Assembly (NCBI GenBank): GCA_028278205.1
Contig: JANQES010000120.1
Span: 45,330 to 109,329 of the forward strand
Reading direction: 5' to 3'
DNA: 64,000 bases
Source of the DNA: Rhodothermales bacterium
GTDB taxonomy: Bacteria > Bacteroidota > Rhodothermia > Rhodothermales > Bin80
The notes beneath the pieces are model-generated. The model was not told the DNA's origin. It worked only from the letters and a program-made list of their open reading frames with translations, and made no database searches. Made by a program: the position numbers and the translations under genes. Positions 1 to 7,399 of this stretch are shown in pieces; position 1 is the stretch's first letter; each line of letters opens with the position of its first letter.

Positions 1-773
1 ACTTCTTTGACCGTCACCGAGGGGTCTTTGACGAACGCCTGCTCGACGAGCACGTTGTCTTTGAAGTAGCGTTCGAGCTTGCCCGTGGCAATCCGGTCGA
101 TGATGTGCTCAGGCTTGCCTTCGTTGCGCGCTGCCTCGCGGGCGATTTCGAGTTCTTTCTCCTGCAAGTCCTGCGGCACCTCGTCGCGATGTGTCGCTAC
201 GGGGTTGAGCGCAGTCACCTGCATCGCCATGTCCCGGCCGGTTTGGTCGAGCTGGCCGTTGCCCGTCAGGGCGATGAGCACGCCGAGGCGGGCGCCGGGG
301 TGGATGTACGAGACCACCTGCCCGTCGTCGCTCGTGAGCACCCGGAAGCGGCGGATGCTGAGCTTCTCGCCGATCTTGCCCGTCAGGTCGCTCAGCGCTT
401 CGCCGACGGTGCGTCCGTTTTTGAGATCGAGGGCCCTGAGCGCGTCGAGGTCTGCCGGCGTCTGGCTCAGGATGAGCGCCGCCACGTCGTCGGCGAAGCC
501 GGCAAACTCTTCGTTGCGCGCCACGAAATCAGTCTCGCAGTTGACTTCGACGATGATGCCGGTGGTCTTGTCGTCCGAGATTTTGGTGACGATGAGGCCT
601 TCATTGGCTTGGCGGTCTTTGCGCTTTTCGATGACCTTCTGGCCCTTCTTGCGCAGGATGTCGATGGCCTTTTCGATGTCGCCGTCGGCCTCCTGGAGGG
701 CGCGCTTCGAGTCCATCATGCCGGCGCCGGTCCGATCCCGGAGCGCCTTTACGTCTTTTGCGGTAATAGCCAT
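1..773 (-). CDS. tsf: Elongation factor Ts, 3' end cut by window edge
   Basis: EF-Ts is the guanine-nucleotide exchange factor that recycles EF-Tu during translation in the cytoplasm. The minus strand is open from ATG at 773 to the window edge, giving 257 residues. The N-terminal UBA-like domain has the family signature RDRTGAGMMDSKRAL at residues 12-26, and the core begins with CETDFVARNEEF near residue 80. The stop codon is outside the window. It follows rpsB by 35 bp on the same strand, the usual rpsB-tsf pair, so it is read from the same operon as rplM, rpsI and rpsB. No oddity is seen in the visible part. Confidence 0.97.
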   Translation of the reverse strand, partial: MAITAKDVKALRDRTGAGMMDSKRALQEADGDIEKAIDILRKKGQKVIEKRKDRQANEGLIVTKISDDKTTGIIVEVNCETDFVARNEEFAGFADDVAALILSQTPADLDALRALDLKNGRTVGEALSDLTGKIGEKLSIRRFRVLTSDDGQVVSYIHPGARLGVLIALTGNGQLDQTGRDMAMQVTALNPVATHRDEVPQDLQEKELEIAREAARNEGKPEHIIDRIATGKLERYFKDNVLVEQAFVKDPSVTVKE

Positions 774-808
774 TGTATTGGTGAATTTTATTGTTTTCGA
801 TTCAGGAT

Positions 809-1963
809 TTACGAGGAAGCCTTGGCTTCTTCCCGTTTTTCTTTTTCGGCCTTTCGGCTGGCCTGCTCGATCTCGCGTTGTTTTTTGCCCTCGCTGATGG
901 CGCTGGCAATCGTCGTCGTGATCAACTGAATCGACTTGTGGGCGTCGTCGTTGCACGGGATCAGGTAATCGACGAGGTCGGGGTCGCAGTTCGAATCGAC
1001 CATCGCGATGATCGGGATACCGAGCTTGCGCGCCTCGGCCACAGCGATGTGCTCGCGGTTGATATCGACGATGAAGAGCGCGCCGGGCATGCGCGCCATG
1101 TCGGCGATGCCGCCGAGGTTGCGTTCGAGCTTTTCGCGCTCGCGGCCTTTCATCAGGCGCTCTTTCTTTTTCAACTGATCGAGCGTGCCGTCTTTTTCCA
1201 TCTTGACCAGATCTTCCATGCGCCGGATGCTCTTGCGGATCGTCTGGAAGTTGGTCAACGTACCGCCGAGCCAGCGTTCGACGACGTAGGGCGAGCCGCT
1301 GTCTTTGGCCAGTTGACGGACGGTGTCTTTAGCCTGCTTCTTGGTGCCGACGAAGAGGATACGCTTGCCCTGCTTGGCGAACCGCGCGGCGGCGTCGGCG
1401 GCCTTGTCGAGCAGCGTCTGTGTCTGCATCAGGTCGATAATGTGGATGCCGTTGCGTTCCATGAAGATGTACGTTTTCATCTTCGGATTCCAACGGCTGG
1501 TCAGGTGCCCGAAGTGTGTGCCGGCTTTGAGCAGGTCTTCGATGCGCACCCGATGCGTTCCTTGCTGGACGATCTGATCGGCAGGCTTGGCCTCTTCAGG
1601 CTGCGCCGGCAGAGGCGCTTCGGCAGGCGCCGCTTCGGCGGCAGGCGGCGGTGCCTCTTCGGCAGCAGGCGGTGCCTCTTCAGCAGCGGGCTGTGCTTCT
1701 TCAGCGGCGGGCTGTGCTTCTTCAGCGGCAGGCTGTGCTTCTTCAGCGGCAGACTGTGCTTCTTCAGCAGCGGGCTGTGCTTCTTCAGCGGCAGGCTGTG
1801 CTGCTTCGGGCGTCTCGGCAGGCTGTGCTGCTTCGGCAGGCTGCGCTTCTTCAGCGGGTTGTGCTTCGGCGGCAGCCGGTTGCGCGGCTTCGGGCTGCGC
1901 CTCCGCTGCTTCCGGAGCGGTCTCTGGCGCTTCTTGCTCGGTGTTTTGCGTCGGGGTTTCCAT
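809..1963 (-). CDS. rpsB: 30S ribosomal protein S2 with long Ala/Glu/Pro-rich N-terminal extension
   Basis: The core from about residue 137 (GTHRVRIEDLLKAGTHFGHL, RWNPKM, GTKKQA, RWLGGTLTNF, PGALFIVDINRE, DSNCDPDLVDYLIPCNDDA) is a normal S2 that binds the 30S head/body junction. Ahead of it lie about 136 extra residues made of A, E, P and Q, with seven near-perfect AAEEAxP heptads at about residues 58-106. The family is normally about 230-260 aa; this protein is 384 aa. The only ATG that starts the open frame is at 1963, and no good internal start precedes the core except non-ATG codons. A start nearer the core cannot be excluded. It lies between rpsI and tsf on the same strand. Confidence 0.95.
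   Translation of the reverse strand: METPTQNTEQEAPETAPEAAEAQPEAAQPAAAEAQPAEEAQPAEAAQPAETPEAAQPAAEEAQPAAEEAQSAAEEAQPAAEEAQPAAEEAQPAAEEAPPAAEEAPPPAAEAAPAEAPLPAQPEEAKPADQIVQQGTHRVRIEDLLKAGTHFGHLTSRWNPKMKTYIFMERNGIHIIDLMQTQTLLDKAADAAARFAKQGKRILFVGTKKQAKDTVRQLAKDSGSPYVVERWLGGTLTNFQTIRKSIRRMEDLVKMEKDGTLDQLKKKERLMKGREREKLERNLGGIADMARMPGALFIVDINREHIAVAEARKLGIPIIAMVDSNCDPDLVDYLIPCNDDAHKSIQLITTTIASAISEGKKQREIEQASRKAEKEKREEAKASS
1636..1810 (-). repeat. 21-bp tandem repeat inside rpsB (AAEEAxP heptads)
   Basis: Seven consecutive 21-bp units, varying mainly at third codon positions and at one Gln/Pro/Ser position, encode AAEEAQP-type heptads in the S2 N-terminal extension. The reading frame is kept throughout. 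Array boundaries are approximate because flanking sequence is also Ala/Glu/Pro rich. Confidence 0.85.
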
Positions 1964-2024
1964 GTGTGTTTGGAGGTTGGGTTTAATCCGCTACTACCGT
2001 CCTCTGCATAGCGAAACCGCCTTT

Positions 2025-2106
2025 TGAGAAAGGGAGAGAGGGGGAAAGGGGGAAAGGGAGGCTTTAAAAACTCCCTCTCGCCCTCTCCCCCTTTCTCCCG
2101 CTCTCA
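2025..2106. repeat. GA-rich imperfect inverted repeat between rpsB and rpsI
   Basis: A purine-rich arm (2025-2060, words GAAAGGGAGAG and GGGGGAAAGGG) is followed after about 10 nt by its pyrimidine-rich counterpart (2071-2106). Transcribed, it would form a long imperfect hairpin in the rpsI-rpsB spacer. The same words recur at about 14953, 25506, 47449, 52786 and 58020, so this is one member of a dispersed family. Function is unknown. Confidence 0.85.
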
Positions 2107-2145
2107 AACGCGGTCACCCCGCTATTCATCGGGTAGTATGTGATG

Positions 2146-2171
2146 TTTTTTTCTGGCGAGCCAGAAAAAAA
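2146..2171. repeat. Perfect palindrome abutting the rpsI stop codon
   Basis: Two 12-bp arms (2146-2157 and 2160-2171), a T7 run plus CTGGC and its complement, are separated by 2 bp. The palindrome ends exactly at the rpsI TAA (2172-2174). In transcripts from either strand the U-run comes first and the A-run last, the reverse of an intrinsic terminator. It is one of several similar palindromes touching gene ends in this window. Confidence 0.8.
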
Positions 2172-2567
2172 TTATCTCTTCGAGAACTGGAAGCGTTTGC
2201 GCGCTTTGGGCTGGCCGTATTTCTTACGCTCGACCATGCGGGGGTCGCGCGTGAGGTAGCCGGCGTCGCGCAGCGGCTTGCGAAGCTCTTCGTTGAATTT
2301 GACCAGCGCGCGGGCGATGCCCAGGCGGATGGCTTCGGCCTGGCCGGTGAGCCCGCCGCCTTTGACGTTGACGAGCACGTCGAACTGGTCGACCGTCTCG
2401 GTGACGGTCAGCGGGCCGAGCAGGGTGCGGCGGCGCCATTCGAGCCCGAAATAGTTATCGATCTCGCGTTTGTTGACGGTCACTTTGCCGGTGCCCGGTC
2501 GCAGGTAGACGCGGGCGGTGGAGGTCTTGCGGCGTCCGACGGCGGCGTATTGTGTTAGTGTTGCCAT
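2172..2567 (-). CDS. rpsI: 30S ribosomal protein S9
   Basis: S9 contacts the P-site tRNA through its basic C-terminal tail. The 131-aa product has the normal length. It begins YAAVGRRKTSTARVYLRPGTG, carries GGGLTGQAEAIRLGIARAL in the middle, and ends with RKKYGQPKARKRFQFSKR, the canonical tail. It lies 17 bp after rplM, the conserved L13-S9 pair. The ATG at 2567 is the first in frame. A perfect palindrome starts directly at the stop codon, and a GA-rich hairpin repeat separates it from rpsB. Confidence 0.98.
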   Translation of the reverse strand: MATLTQYAAVGRRKTSTARVYLRPGTGKVTVNKREIDNYFGLEWRRRTLLGPLTVTETVDQFDVLVNVKGGGLTGQAEAIRLGIARALVKFNEELRKPLRDAGYLTRDPRMVERKKYGQPKARKRFQFSKR

Positions 2568-2584
2568 GATCGTTGGTCTAAGCT

Positions 2585-3028
2585 TTAGAGCTCGAGTACT
2601 TGCGGTTGTTGGGCTTCGTGCGGATGCGTCGGCGCAGCGTAGACTTTGAGCTTTTTGAGCATCTGCCGCCCCAGCGGGCCTTTGGGCAGCATCCCCTTGA
2701 CGGCGTGCCGGACGATGTATTCGGGCCGGCGCTGGCGCATCACCTTGGCCGTGCGCGTCTTCAGACCGCCGGGATAGCCGCTGTAGCTGTAGTAGAGCTT
2801 GTCTTCCTCTTTATTGCCGCTAAACCGCGCCTTGTCGGCATTGACGACGATGACGAAGTCGCCGGTGTCGACGTGGGGGGTAAACGAGGGCTTGTGTTTG
2901 CCGCGCAGGATCGTGGCTACTTGCGAAGCCAGCCGACCGACGATCTGGTTCTCCGCGTCGATCACGTACCAGGCGCGCTCGACTTCAGCCGGCTTCGCGC
3001 TTATCGTCTTGAAGCTGTTGACGTCCAT
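2585..3028 (-). CDS. rplM: 50S ribosomal protein L13
   Basis: L13 is an early-assembly 50S protein. The 147-aa product has ERAWYVIDAENQIVGRLAS near the N terminus, GKHKPSFTPHVDTGDFVIVVNADK, and KGMLPKGPLGRQMLKKLKVY, all family hallmarks. The open frame extends 18 codons upstream to 3082, but homology starts at the ATG at 3028 (MDVNSFKTISAKPAE), so that start is preferred. It is the first gene of the rplM-rpsI-rpsB-tsf operon. The next gene upstream, the sigma factor at 3359, is divergent. Confidence 0.97.
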   Translation of the reverse strand: MDVNSFKTISAKPAEVERAWYVIDAENQIVGRLASQVATILRGKHKPSFTPHVDTGDFVIVVNADKARFSGNKEEDKLYYSYSGYPGGLKTRTAKVMRQRRPEYIVRHAVKGMLPKGPLGRQMLKKLKVYAAPTHPHEAQQPQVLEL

Positions 3029-3358
3029 GATGTCTTTTCTTCGTGCGTTGGGGTGGCCGGGAACGGCATCCGTTTCCGCCAAATGGTAAAAAGCGAAAGC
3101 CTCGCAAAATAACGCCTTTCCGGTCTATTGTCAACCAAATCTGGATCCGGAGCGGGCGTCTGCCGGAGCTTTCTCACCGTTTCAGAGAGAGTCCCCTGAG
3201 ACGCCGGAAGCCGGGATCAGGTTTTCCGCGCAGGCATTCTTCCTGCAATCTTGACGCTTCCTTGCATAATCTTGACGCGCGAAGCTCCTTTTTTCATATG
3301 TTTAGGGGCTACCCAAGCACCTGCTCGAAGCCCTCTCGTCTGCTTTCGACAATTCGCC
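3029..3358. other. Divergent intergenic region between rplM and the sigma factor gene
   Basis: This 330-bp stretch must hold promoters for the ribosomal operon (minus) and the sigma gene (plus). I see no convincing gene in it. The only clear structure is the pair of 11-bp direct repeats at 3247-3278. Short open frames here have no recognisable product. Confidence 0.6.
3247..3278 (+). promoter_or_regulatory. Pair of direct repeats AATCTTGACGC upstream of the sigma factor
   Basis: AATCTTGACGC occurs at 3247-3257 and again at 3268-3278, a 21-bp period (two helical turns), about 80-110 bp before the sigma factor start. Same-face direct repeats suggest an activator or repressor site. TTGACG also resembles a -35 element. 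Operator function is inference only. Confidence 0.35.
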
Positions 3359-3997
3359 ATGACGCTGGCGTCTCCATTTCGGTCGTTGGCCTCCGTTGCC
3401 CAGCACCTGCCGTTTCACCTCAATGAGACGGACAAGGTCAATACGGCCTTCCGGCGCTGGCGGCAAGACGACGACGACGAGGCCCAATATCACGTCGAGC
3501 TGTGGACCTACTGTTTCATCCGGCGTTACTTCCTGATGAAGTTTACCCGCGATGCGCTCTTCAACAACCCGGCAGACGTCGATGCGTTGATCGAGCAGGC
3601 CTACGTCAAAGTGCAGGATCATCTTTCGACGGTCGCGGACTCGGCGCATTATGCCAGTTGGGTCAGCGTGGTGTGCAAGAATGCCTTTCTCAACTATCTG
3701 CGCAATCTGCCCCAGGCCGTCTCGATCAATCAGGAAGACGGGCCGCAACTCCAGGGCGACTCGCTCGAAGCCACCTTCGATATCGGGATGTTGCACCAGG
3801 GGTTGCGCGAAGCCGTAGACCGCCTGCCCGAATACTTGTGCGACATCGCCTACTACCGCTTCATCGAGGGCTTATCCTATCAGGAAATCGGGCGTTTTAT
3901 CGACAAACCGCTGCCGGTCATCCGCTCGTACGTCAATAAAGCCGTCCGGAAGCTGCGCAAGGATCCGATTTTTTTAGCGTATGTGGGGCGATCCTGA
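3359..3997 (+). CDS. ECF-type RNA polymerase sigma factor
   Basis: The 212-aa protein has a sigma-70 region 2-like segment (YCFIRRYFLMKFTRDALFNN...DVDALIEQAYVKV, then SWVSVVCKNAFLNYLR) and a region 4 helix-turn-helix (LREAVDRLPEYLCDIAYYRFIEGLSYQEIGRFID). These should bind core RNA polymerase and -10/-35 elements. The frame is open from 3251, but the ATG at 3359 (MTLASPFRSL) gives the usual ECF length. The next gene, 313 bp downstream, encodes a membrane protein with an anti-sigma-like N terminus, so the two probably form a sigma/anti-sigma pair. Its regulon is unknown. Confidence 0.82.
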   Translation: MTLASPFRSLASVAQHLPFHLNETDKVNTAFRRWRQDDDDEAQYHVELWTYCFIRRYFLMKFTRDALFNNPADVDALIEQAYVKVQDHLSTVADSAHYASWVSVVCKNAFLNYLRNLPQAVSINQEDGPQLQGDSLEATFDIGMLHQGLREAVDRLPEYLCDIAYYRFIEGLSYQEIGRFIDKPLPVIRSYVNKAVRKLRKDPIFLAYVGRS

Positions 3998-4310
3998 TTG
4001 TGAAAATCGGATGGGAGGGCGTGCAAAAAGCCCTTTTTTCGGTGATTTTCGAGACATCCTCAAAAAAAATTTTATGAAGAGGTTATATTTTCCTCATCTT
4101 TGTGTCTAAATGGGTGAAGACGGTTAGATAAAGCGTTCGGGAAGCCCACCCTTGCCGGCGCATCATCGGCGGTGCTTTAGCCATAGTAGTTTATGTTATT
4201 TCGAATAACGTTAGTGCCTCATGAGTCTGCTTAGTCTGCTATGGAGGAGCCTGTGCATAGGCCGCTTCTCTCTCAAACTAAAACTCCGTGTGGGGAAAAT
4301 GTAGCGTAGT
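3998..4310 (+). promoter_or_regulatory. Leader region between sigma factor and anti-sigma-like gene
   Basis: This 313-bp AT-richer gap contains no gene. It holds an A/T-rich segment around 4060-4110 and a short inverted repeat GTTATT-TCG-AATAAC at 4195-4209. The length suggests the downstream gene has its own promoter, possibly controlled by the neighbouring sigma factor; no consensus element is certain. Confidence 0.4.
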
Positions 4311-5276
4311 ATGGAAGACAAAATTTTAATCTACAGCGAGCTTACGCCCGAAGAGCAGCGCGAGGTCGAGCGACACGTACAAGAGCATCCTGAGATGCGC
4401 CCGTTGCTCGAAGAAGCCAAAGCCTTTAGTGCCCTGCTCGGCGATGCTCGGCTTTTGCGCGCCGACTCTCCCGGCGACGAAGCCCTGTCTTATTACATTG
4501 CCACGCGTCACGTCAGCCGAGAGCCGTTGCCGCCCTCGCTGCACGAAGCCTTTGCCGGCATCGAAGAAAAGCTGACCGACGACGCGGCGCTGCGCACGCG
4601 CTACGCCGAACTGGTGCGCCGGATGGCCGTCCTGGAAGCGACCACCGATCCGGTTAAGCAATTCGAACAACTTTCCGGGCGCAGCCTGCCCGGCGCCGTG
4701 CCCGAAGCGCTGGTATCCGAGGCCGATGAGCCTGCCGAAGCCGAGGTGCCGGTCCCCAAACGCGCCGTCATTCACCGGCTCTGGTGGCACGCAGGGCGAT
4801 GGGCCGTGGCCGCCGTCTTCTTCGGCGTGGCCGTCTACGGATCGCTCGGCCTCGTTAGCCATTTCTCGCAGTCAGACCTGGATCAACTGGCGGCGTTGTC
4901 GACCATCGAGGTGCAGGACTTCCAGATGCGTGGCGGCAGCGGCGAGCCGGTGCCCGATCTCGTCTCGTCCGAAGAGCTACGGGACCGGGCGGTGTTGTTG
5001 CTTCAGGAGGCGCGCACGCACACACTGGGGCTGTTCCCGCACTACGACCCGGCCACGCTCAGCGAAGCCGCCGACCTGCTCCAACGCGTCGTCGAACAAG
5101 AACCTGAAACCTCGACGCTGCGCTCTGATGCGTACTTCCTGCTGGCAAGGGTCCGCCTGGCGCAGAAGAACGTTGACGGCGCCCGGGCAGCCCTCCACGC
5201 CGTCATCAACGGCTCCGGCTGGAAAGCCGTAGAAGCCCAAGCCCTCCTCAACGACCTGGAACGGCTCTTGAACTAA
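4311..5276 (+). CDS. Putative membrane anti-sigma factor with C-terminal TPR-like repeats
   Basis: The N terminus (residues 1-35, YSELTPEEQREVERHVQEHPE) resembles the helical anti-sigma domain but has none of the zinc-binding His/Cys residues. A second similar helical segment follows near residues 75-110. One membrane segment lies at about residues 166-185 (WAVAAVFFGVAVYGSLGLVS). The C-terminal 100 residues look like TPR helices (SEAADLLQRVVEQEPETSTLRSDAYFLLARVRLAQKN), likely periplasmic. Position after the ECF-type sigma gene supports an anti-sigma role. Function is inferred, not shown. Confidence 0.65.
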   Translation: MEDKILIYSELTPEEQREVERHVQEHPEMRPLLEEAKAFSALLGDARLLRADSPGDEALSYYIATRHVSREPLPPSLHEAFAGIEEKLTDDAALRTRYAELVRRMAVLEATTDPVKQFEQLSGRSLPGAVPEALVSEADEPAEAEVPVPKRAVIHRLWWHAGRWAVAAVFFGVAVYGSLGLVSHFSQSDLDQLAALSTIEVQDFQMRGGSGEPVPDLVSSEELRDRAVLLLQEARTHTLGLFPHYDPATLSEAADLLQRVVEQEPETSTLRSDAYFLLARVRLAQKNVDGARAALHAVINGSGWKAVEAQALLNDLERLLN

Positions 5277-5415
5277 AGGTCCTATTCAATCACAGGTATA
5301 GTGGTGCTGTGCTCTTCGTGAGCATATTCCGGTCGTAATGGTCTCTCATTGGGTTCGAGGCCGGGGCTTGGCCGTTTTTGGTTGTACAGAAGCGTCGTCA
5401 TTCGACTCTGGACCC

Positions 5416-5745
5416 ATGCCGACGGACACAGCAAAGGTCAAGCGCTATATCGAGGCGCATCTCAAGCACATCCGAACGCCGCAAGAGATAGCGCAGCCCT
5501 TAGGGCTTTCCTACGAGACGCTCCGAAAAGATTTCAAGCGAGCCGAGGGAATTACGCTTGGCCGCTTTATCATGCAGGCTCGAGTCCAACGCATCAAACA
5601 GCACCTCGTGGCGACGAACCTGCCCTGCTCTGAGATCAGCTACAGAGTCGGCTTTGTGAGGGAAGATGTCGCCGCGCGGGTCTTCAAGCGCGAGACCAGC
5701 CTATCCATGCAGGCCTATCGGAAGCGCTATACAGAGGGAAGCTAA
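5416..5745 (+). CDS. AraC-type helix-turn-helix protein, DNA-binding domain only
   Basis: The 109-aa product is essentially a lone AraC/XylS DNA-binding domain. A first HTH (TPQEIAQPLGLSYETLRKDFKRAEGITLGRFI) and a second HTH (CSEISYRVGFVREDVAARVFKRETSLSMQAYRKRY) are both present. There is no effector-binding domain. The frame is open from 5338, but ATG at 5416 (MPTDTAKVKRYIEAHL) begins the conserved domain. It sits alone between the anti-sigma-like gene and the S1 protease operon. Its targets are unknown. Confidence 0.8.
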   Translation: MPTDTAKVKRYIEAHLKHIRTPQEIAQPLGLSYETLRKDFKRAEGITLGRFIMQARVQRIKQHLVATNLPCSEISYRVGFVREDVAARVFKRETSLSMQAYRKRYTEGS

Positions 5746-6016
5746 TAGGTTGGAATAGAAGAAGGTGTCATATACCACGATAGTCAACCATGGGAGTCAA
5801 CCACCTGAGTCAATAATCCTTAAGAAATCTAGGCAACGTCTTCGACAGTACTTCATAGCTCTCACGTAGTTTCAGGCGCCCCGAAGCGGGGTTCCGGTTG
5901 ACGATGCACAGTGCGGCACACACTCCATACCGTTACCGAGGCGAAGGACGTGCCTACTCCACCGTTTTTTTTGACAACCCAGGCAACGAGCCCAGATACA
6001 CCAAGAGGTAGCTTTG

Positions 6017-7399
6017 ATGAACAGATTCAAAACCTATGGATTTTTGGCGTTGTTGTTCATTCTCTTTTGGGGATGTGACACGTTTTCCGGACCAGGAGCC
6101 AATGGGCGATCCGGTGATGAGACGGCAGAGGCGCTCGGGAAACGGGGCGAAATTAAAGCGGACTACGTCAGGCCGTTCAAGACGCACGACGAGTTTATGC
6201 TTCACATCGCGAAGGTAGCCCCTGGTTTCGGTGGGGTCTATCTGGACGAGGCCGGACGCCCTAACATCTTTCTCAAAGATCCCTCCGACCAGGCCGCTGC
6301 GATGAAGGTCCTCGACGAGATGACCGTGGCCGACCCTGCTCGTGGAAGATATCGGACCAGTCTCGCGCGAAAAGATCGGGCGGCGCTTAACAGTGCCCTG
6401 ATCGTTCACCAGGCCGACTATGACCTGCTTGAGCTTAACGTGCATTATGAGAAGCTCAAGAACTTTTCGACGGGATTTGGTGTAGTCTCTGTATCTCTTG
6501 ACGAGGGGGATAATCGACTTTCCGTGGCCTTTGAAACCGAGGCTGAACGGTCGGCGGTTGAGGCAAGTCTGGGAGGTCTAGACATTCCAGCCGATATGAT
6601 CCTCTTCGATCAGGCTGAGCCCGTGCAGGATATGTTGGAGCTAGACGACCGGGTGCGCCCGGTAGCAGGAGGACTCAGAGGACAACGAGAGAACCACACT
6701 GGGGCCTGCACAATCGGGTACACCACCTTCGGAGGGCCGCAGGACGTTGCCGGCTTTGTTACCGCTTCGCACTGCACACAGACCATGGGACAGGTGGACG
6801 GAGAAAACTGGTATCAAAAAAGCAATTCAACGTCCAACGACAAGGTGGGCGAAGAGTTGGTCGATCCGCCCTTCCTGACCCGCGCCCAGAGCGGCGACAC
6901 GAACTGCCCGAACATCCCTTCCACCCTCGCCTGCCGGTACAGCGACGCGGCTTTCGTGAAGTTTACTATCTCCGGCAACAGCAACCGGCGTATGGATCGC
7001 ATCATCCCTACTACGGGCAAAAAAACAGGCGAGCCAGGGTCAACGACTATATCCACTACCAACTCCAGCAATTGGCTCGTTGGTGGCGATGTGGTGTACT
7101 ATGCTATAGAGAACGATGTCGTCGATAAGATTGGGTTCGTGTCGGGCTGGACCTATGGAGAAGTTAAGGCGACGGGCGTTGAGCCGCGGGAGAGCCAAAC
7201 GAACCATCTCTTTCGCATCCTGGATGCAGATAAAGTGGAAGGCATGTATCTCGAACGCGGTGACAGTGGTTCGATGGTGTTTTATGATCCAGGAAATGGT
7301 GATGCCATCCTCTACGGCGTTCTCTTCCAGGGTAACGAACAGATCAACTACTACAGCCCCATCCGGCACGTAGAGGATGAACTTCAGCTTGACTTGTGA
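6017..7399 (+). CDS. Trypsin-like (S1) serine protease lipoprotein
   Basis: The N terminus is a lipoprotein signal (hydrophobic run ending FILFWGC, lipid Cys at residue 20), so the protein is probably membrane anchored outside the cytoplasm. The catalytic triad of a chymotrypsin-fold protease is visible: His in VTASHC, Asp in YSDAAFV and Ser in ERGDSGSMVF. About 215 residues precede the protease domain and may be a propeptide, as in alpha-lytic protease relatives. ATG at 6017 follows an AGAGGT-like ribosome binding site; a TTG one codon earlier is less likely. It overlaps the next gene by 4 nt (GTGA). Confidence 0.8.
   Translation: MNRFKTYGFLALLFILFWGCDTFSGPGANGRSGDETAEALGKRGEIKADYVRPFKTHDEFMLHIAKVAPGFGGVYLDEAGRPNIFLKDPSDQAAAMKVLDEMTVADPARGRYRTSLARKDRAALNSALIVHQADYDLLELNVHYEKLKNFSTGFGVVSVSLDEGDNRLSVAFETEAERSAVEASLGGLDIPADMILFDQAEPVQDMLELDDRVRPVAGGLRGQRENHTGACTIGYTTFGGPQDVAGFVTASHCTQTMGQVDGENWYQKSNSTSNDKVGEELVDPPFLTRAQSGDTNCPNIPSTLACRYSDAAFVKFTISGNSNRRMDRIIPTTGKKTGEPGSTTISTTNSSNWLVGGDVVYYAIENDVVDKIGFVSGWTYGEVKATGVEPRESQTNHLFRILDADKVEGMYLERGDSGSMVFYDPGNGDAILYGVLFQGNEQINYYSPIRHVEDELQLDL

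Noticed and set aside
1587..2027. Plus-strand Ala/Ser/Cys-rich frame opposite rpsB
   Set aside because: It is the antisense shadow of the AAEEAxP repeat in S2; the repeat keeps several frames open.
2146..2171. Reading the T-first palindromes as intrinsic terminators
   Set aside because: On either strand the U-run precedes and the A-run follows the GC core, so there is no 3' U-run; they were recorded as repeats instead.
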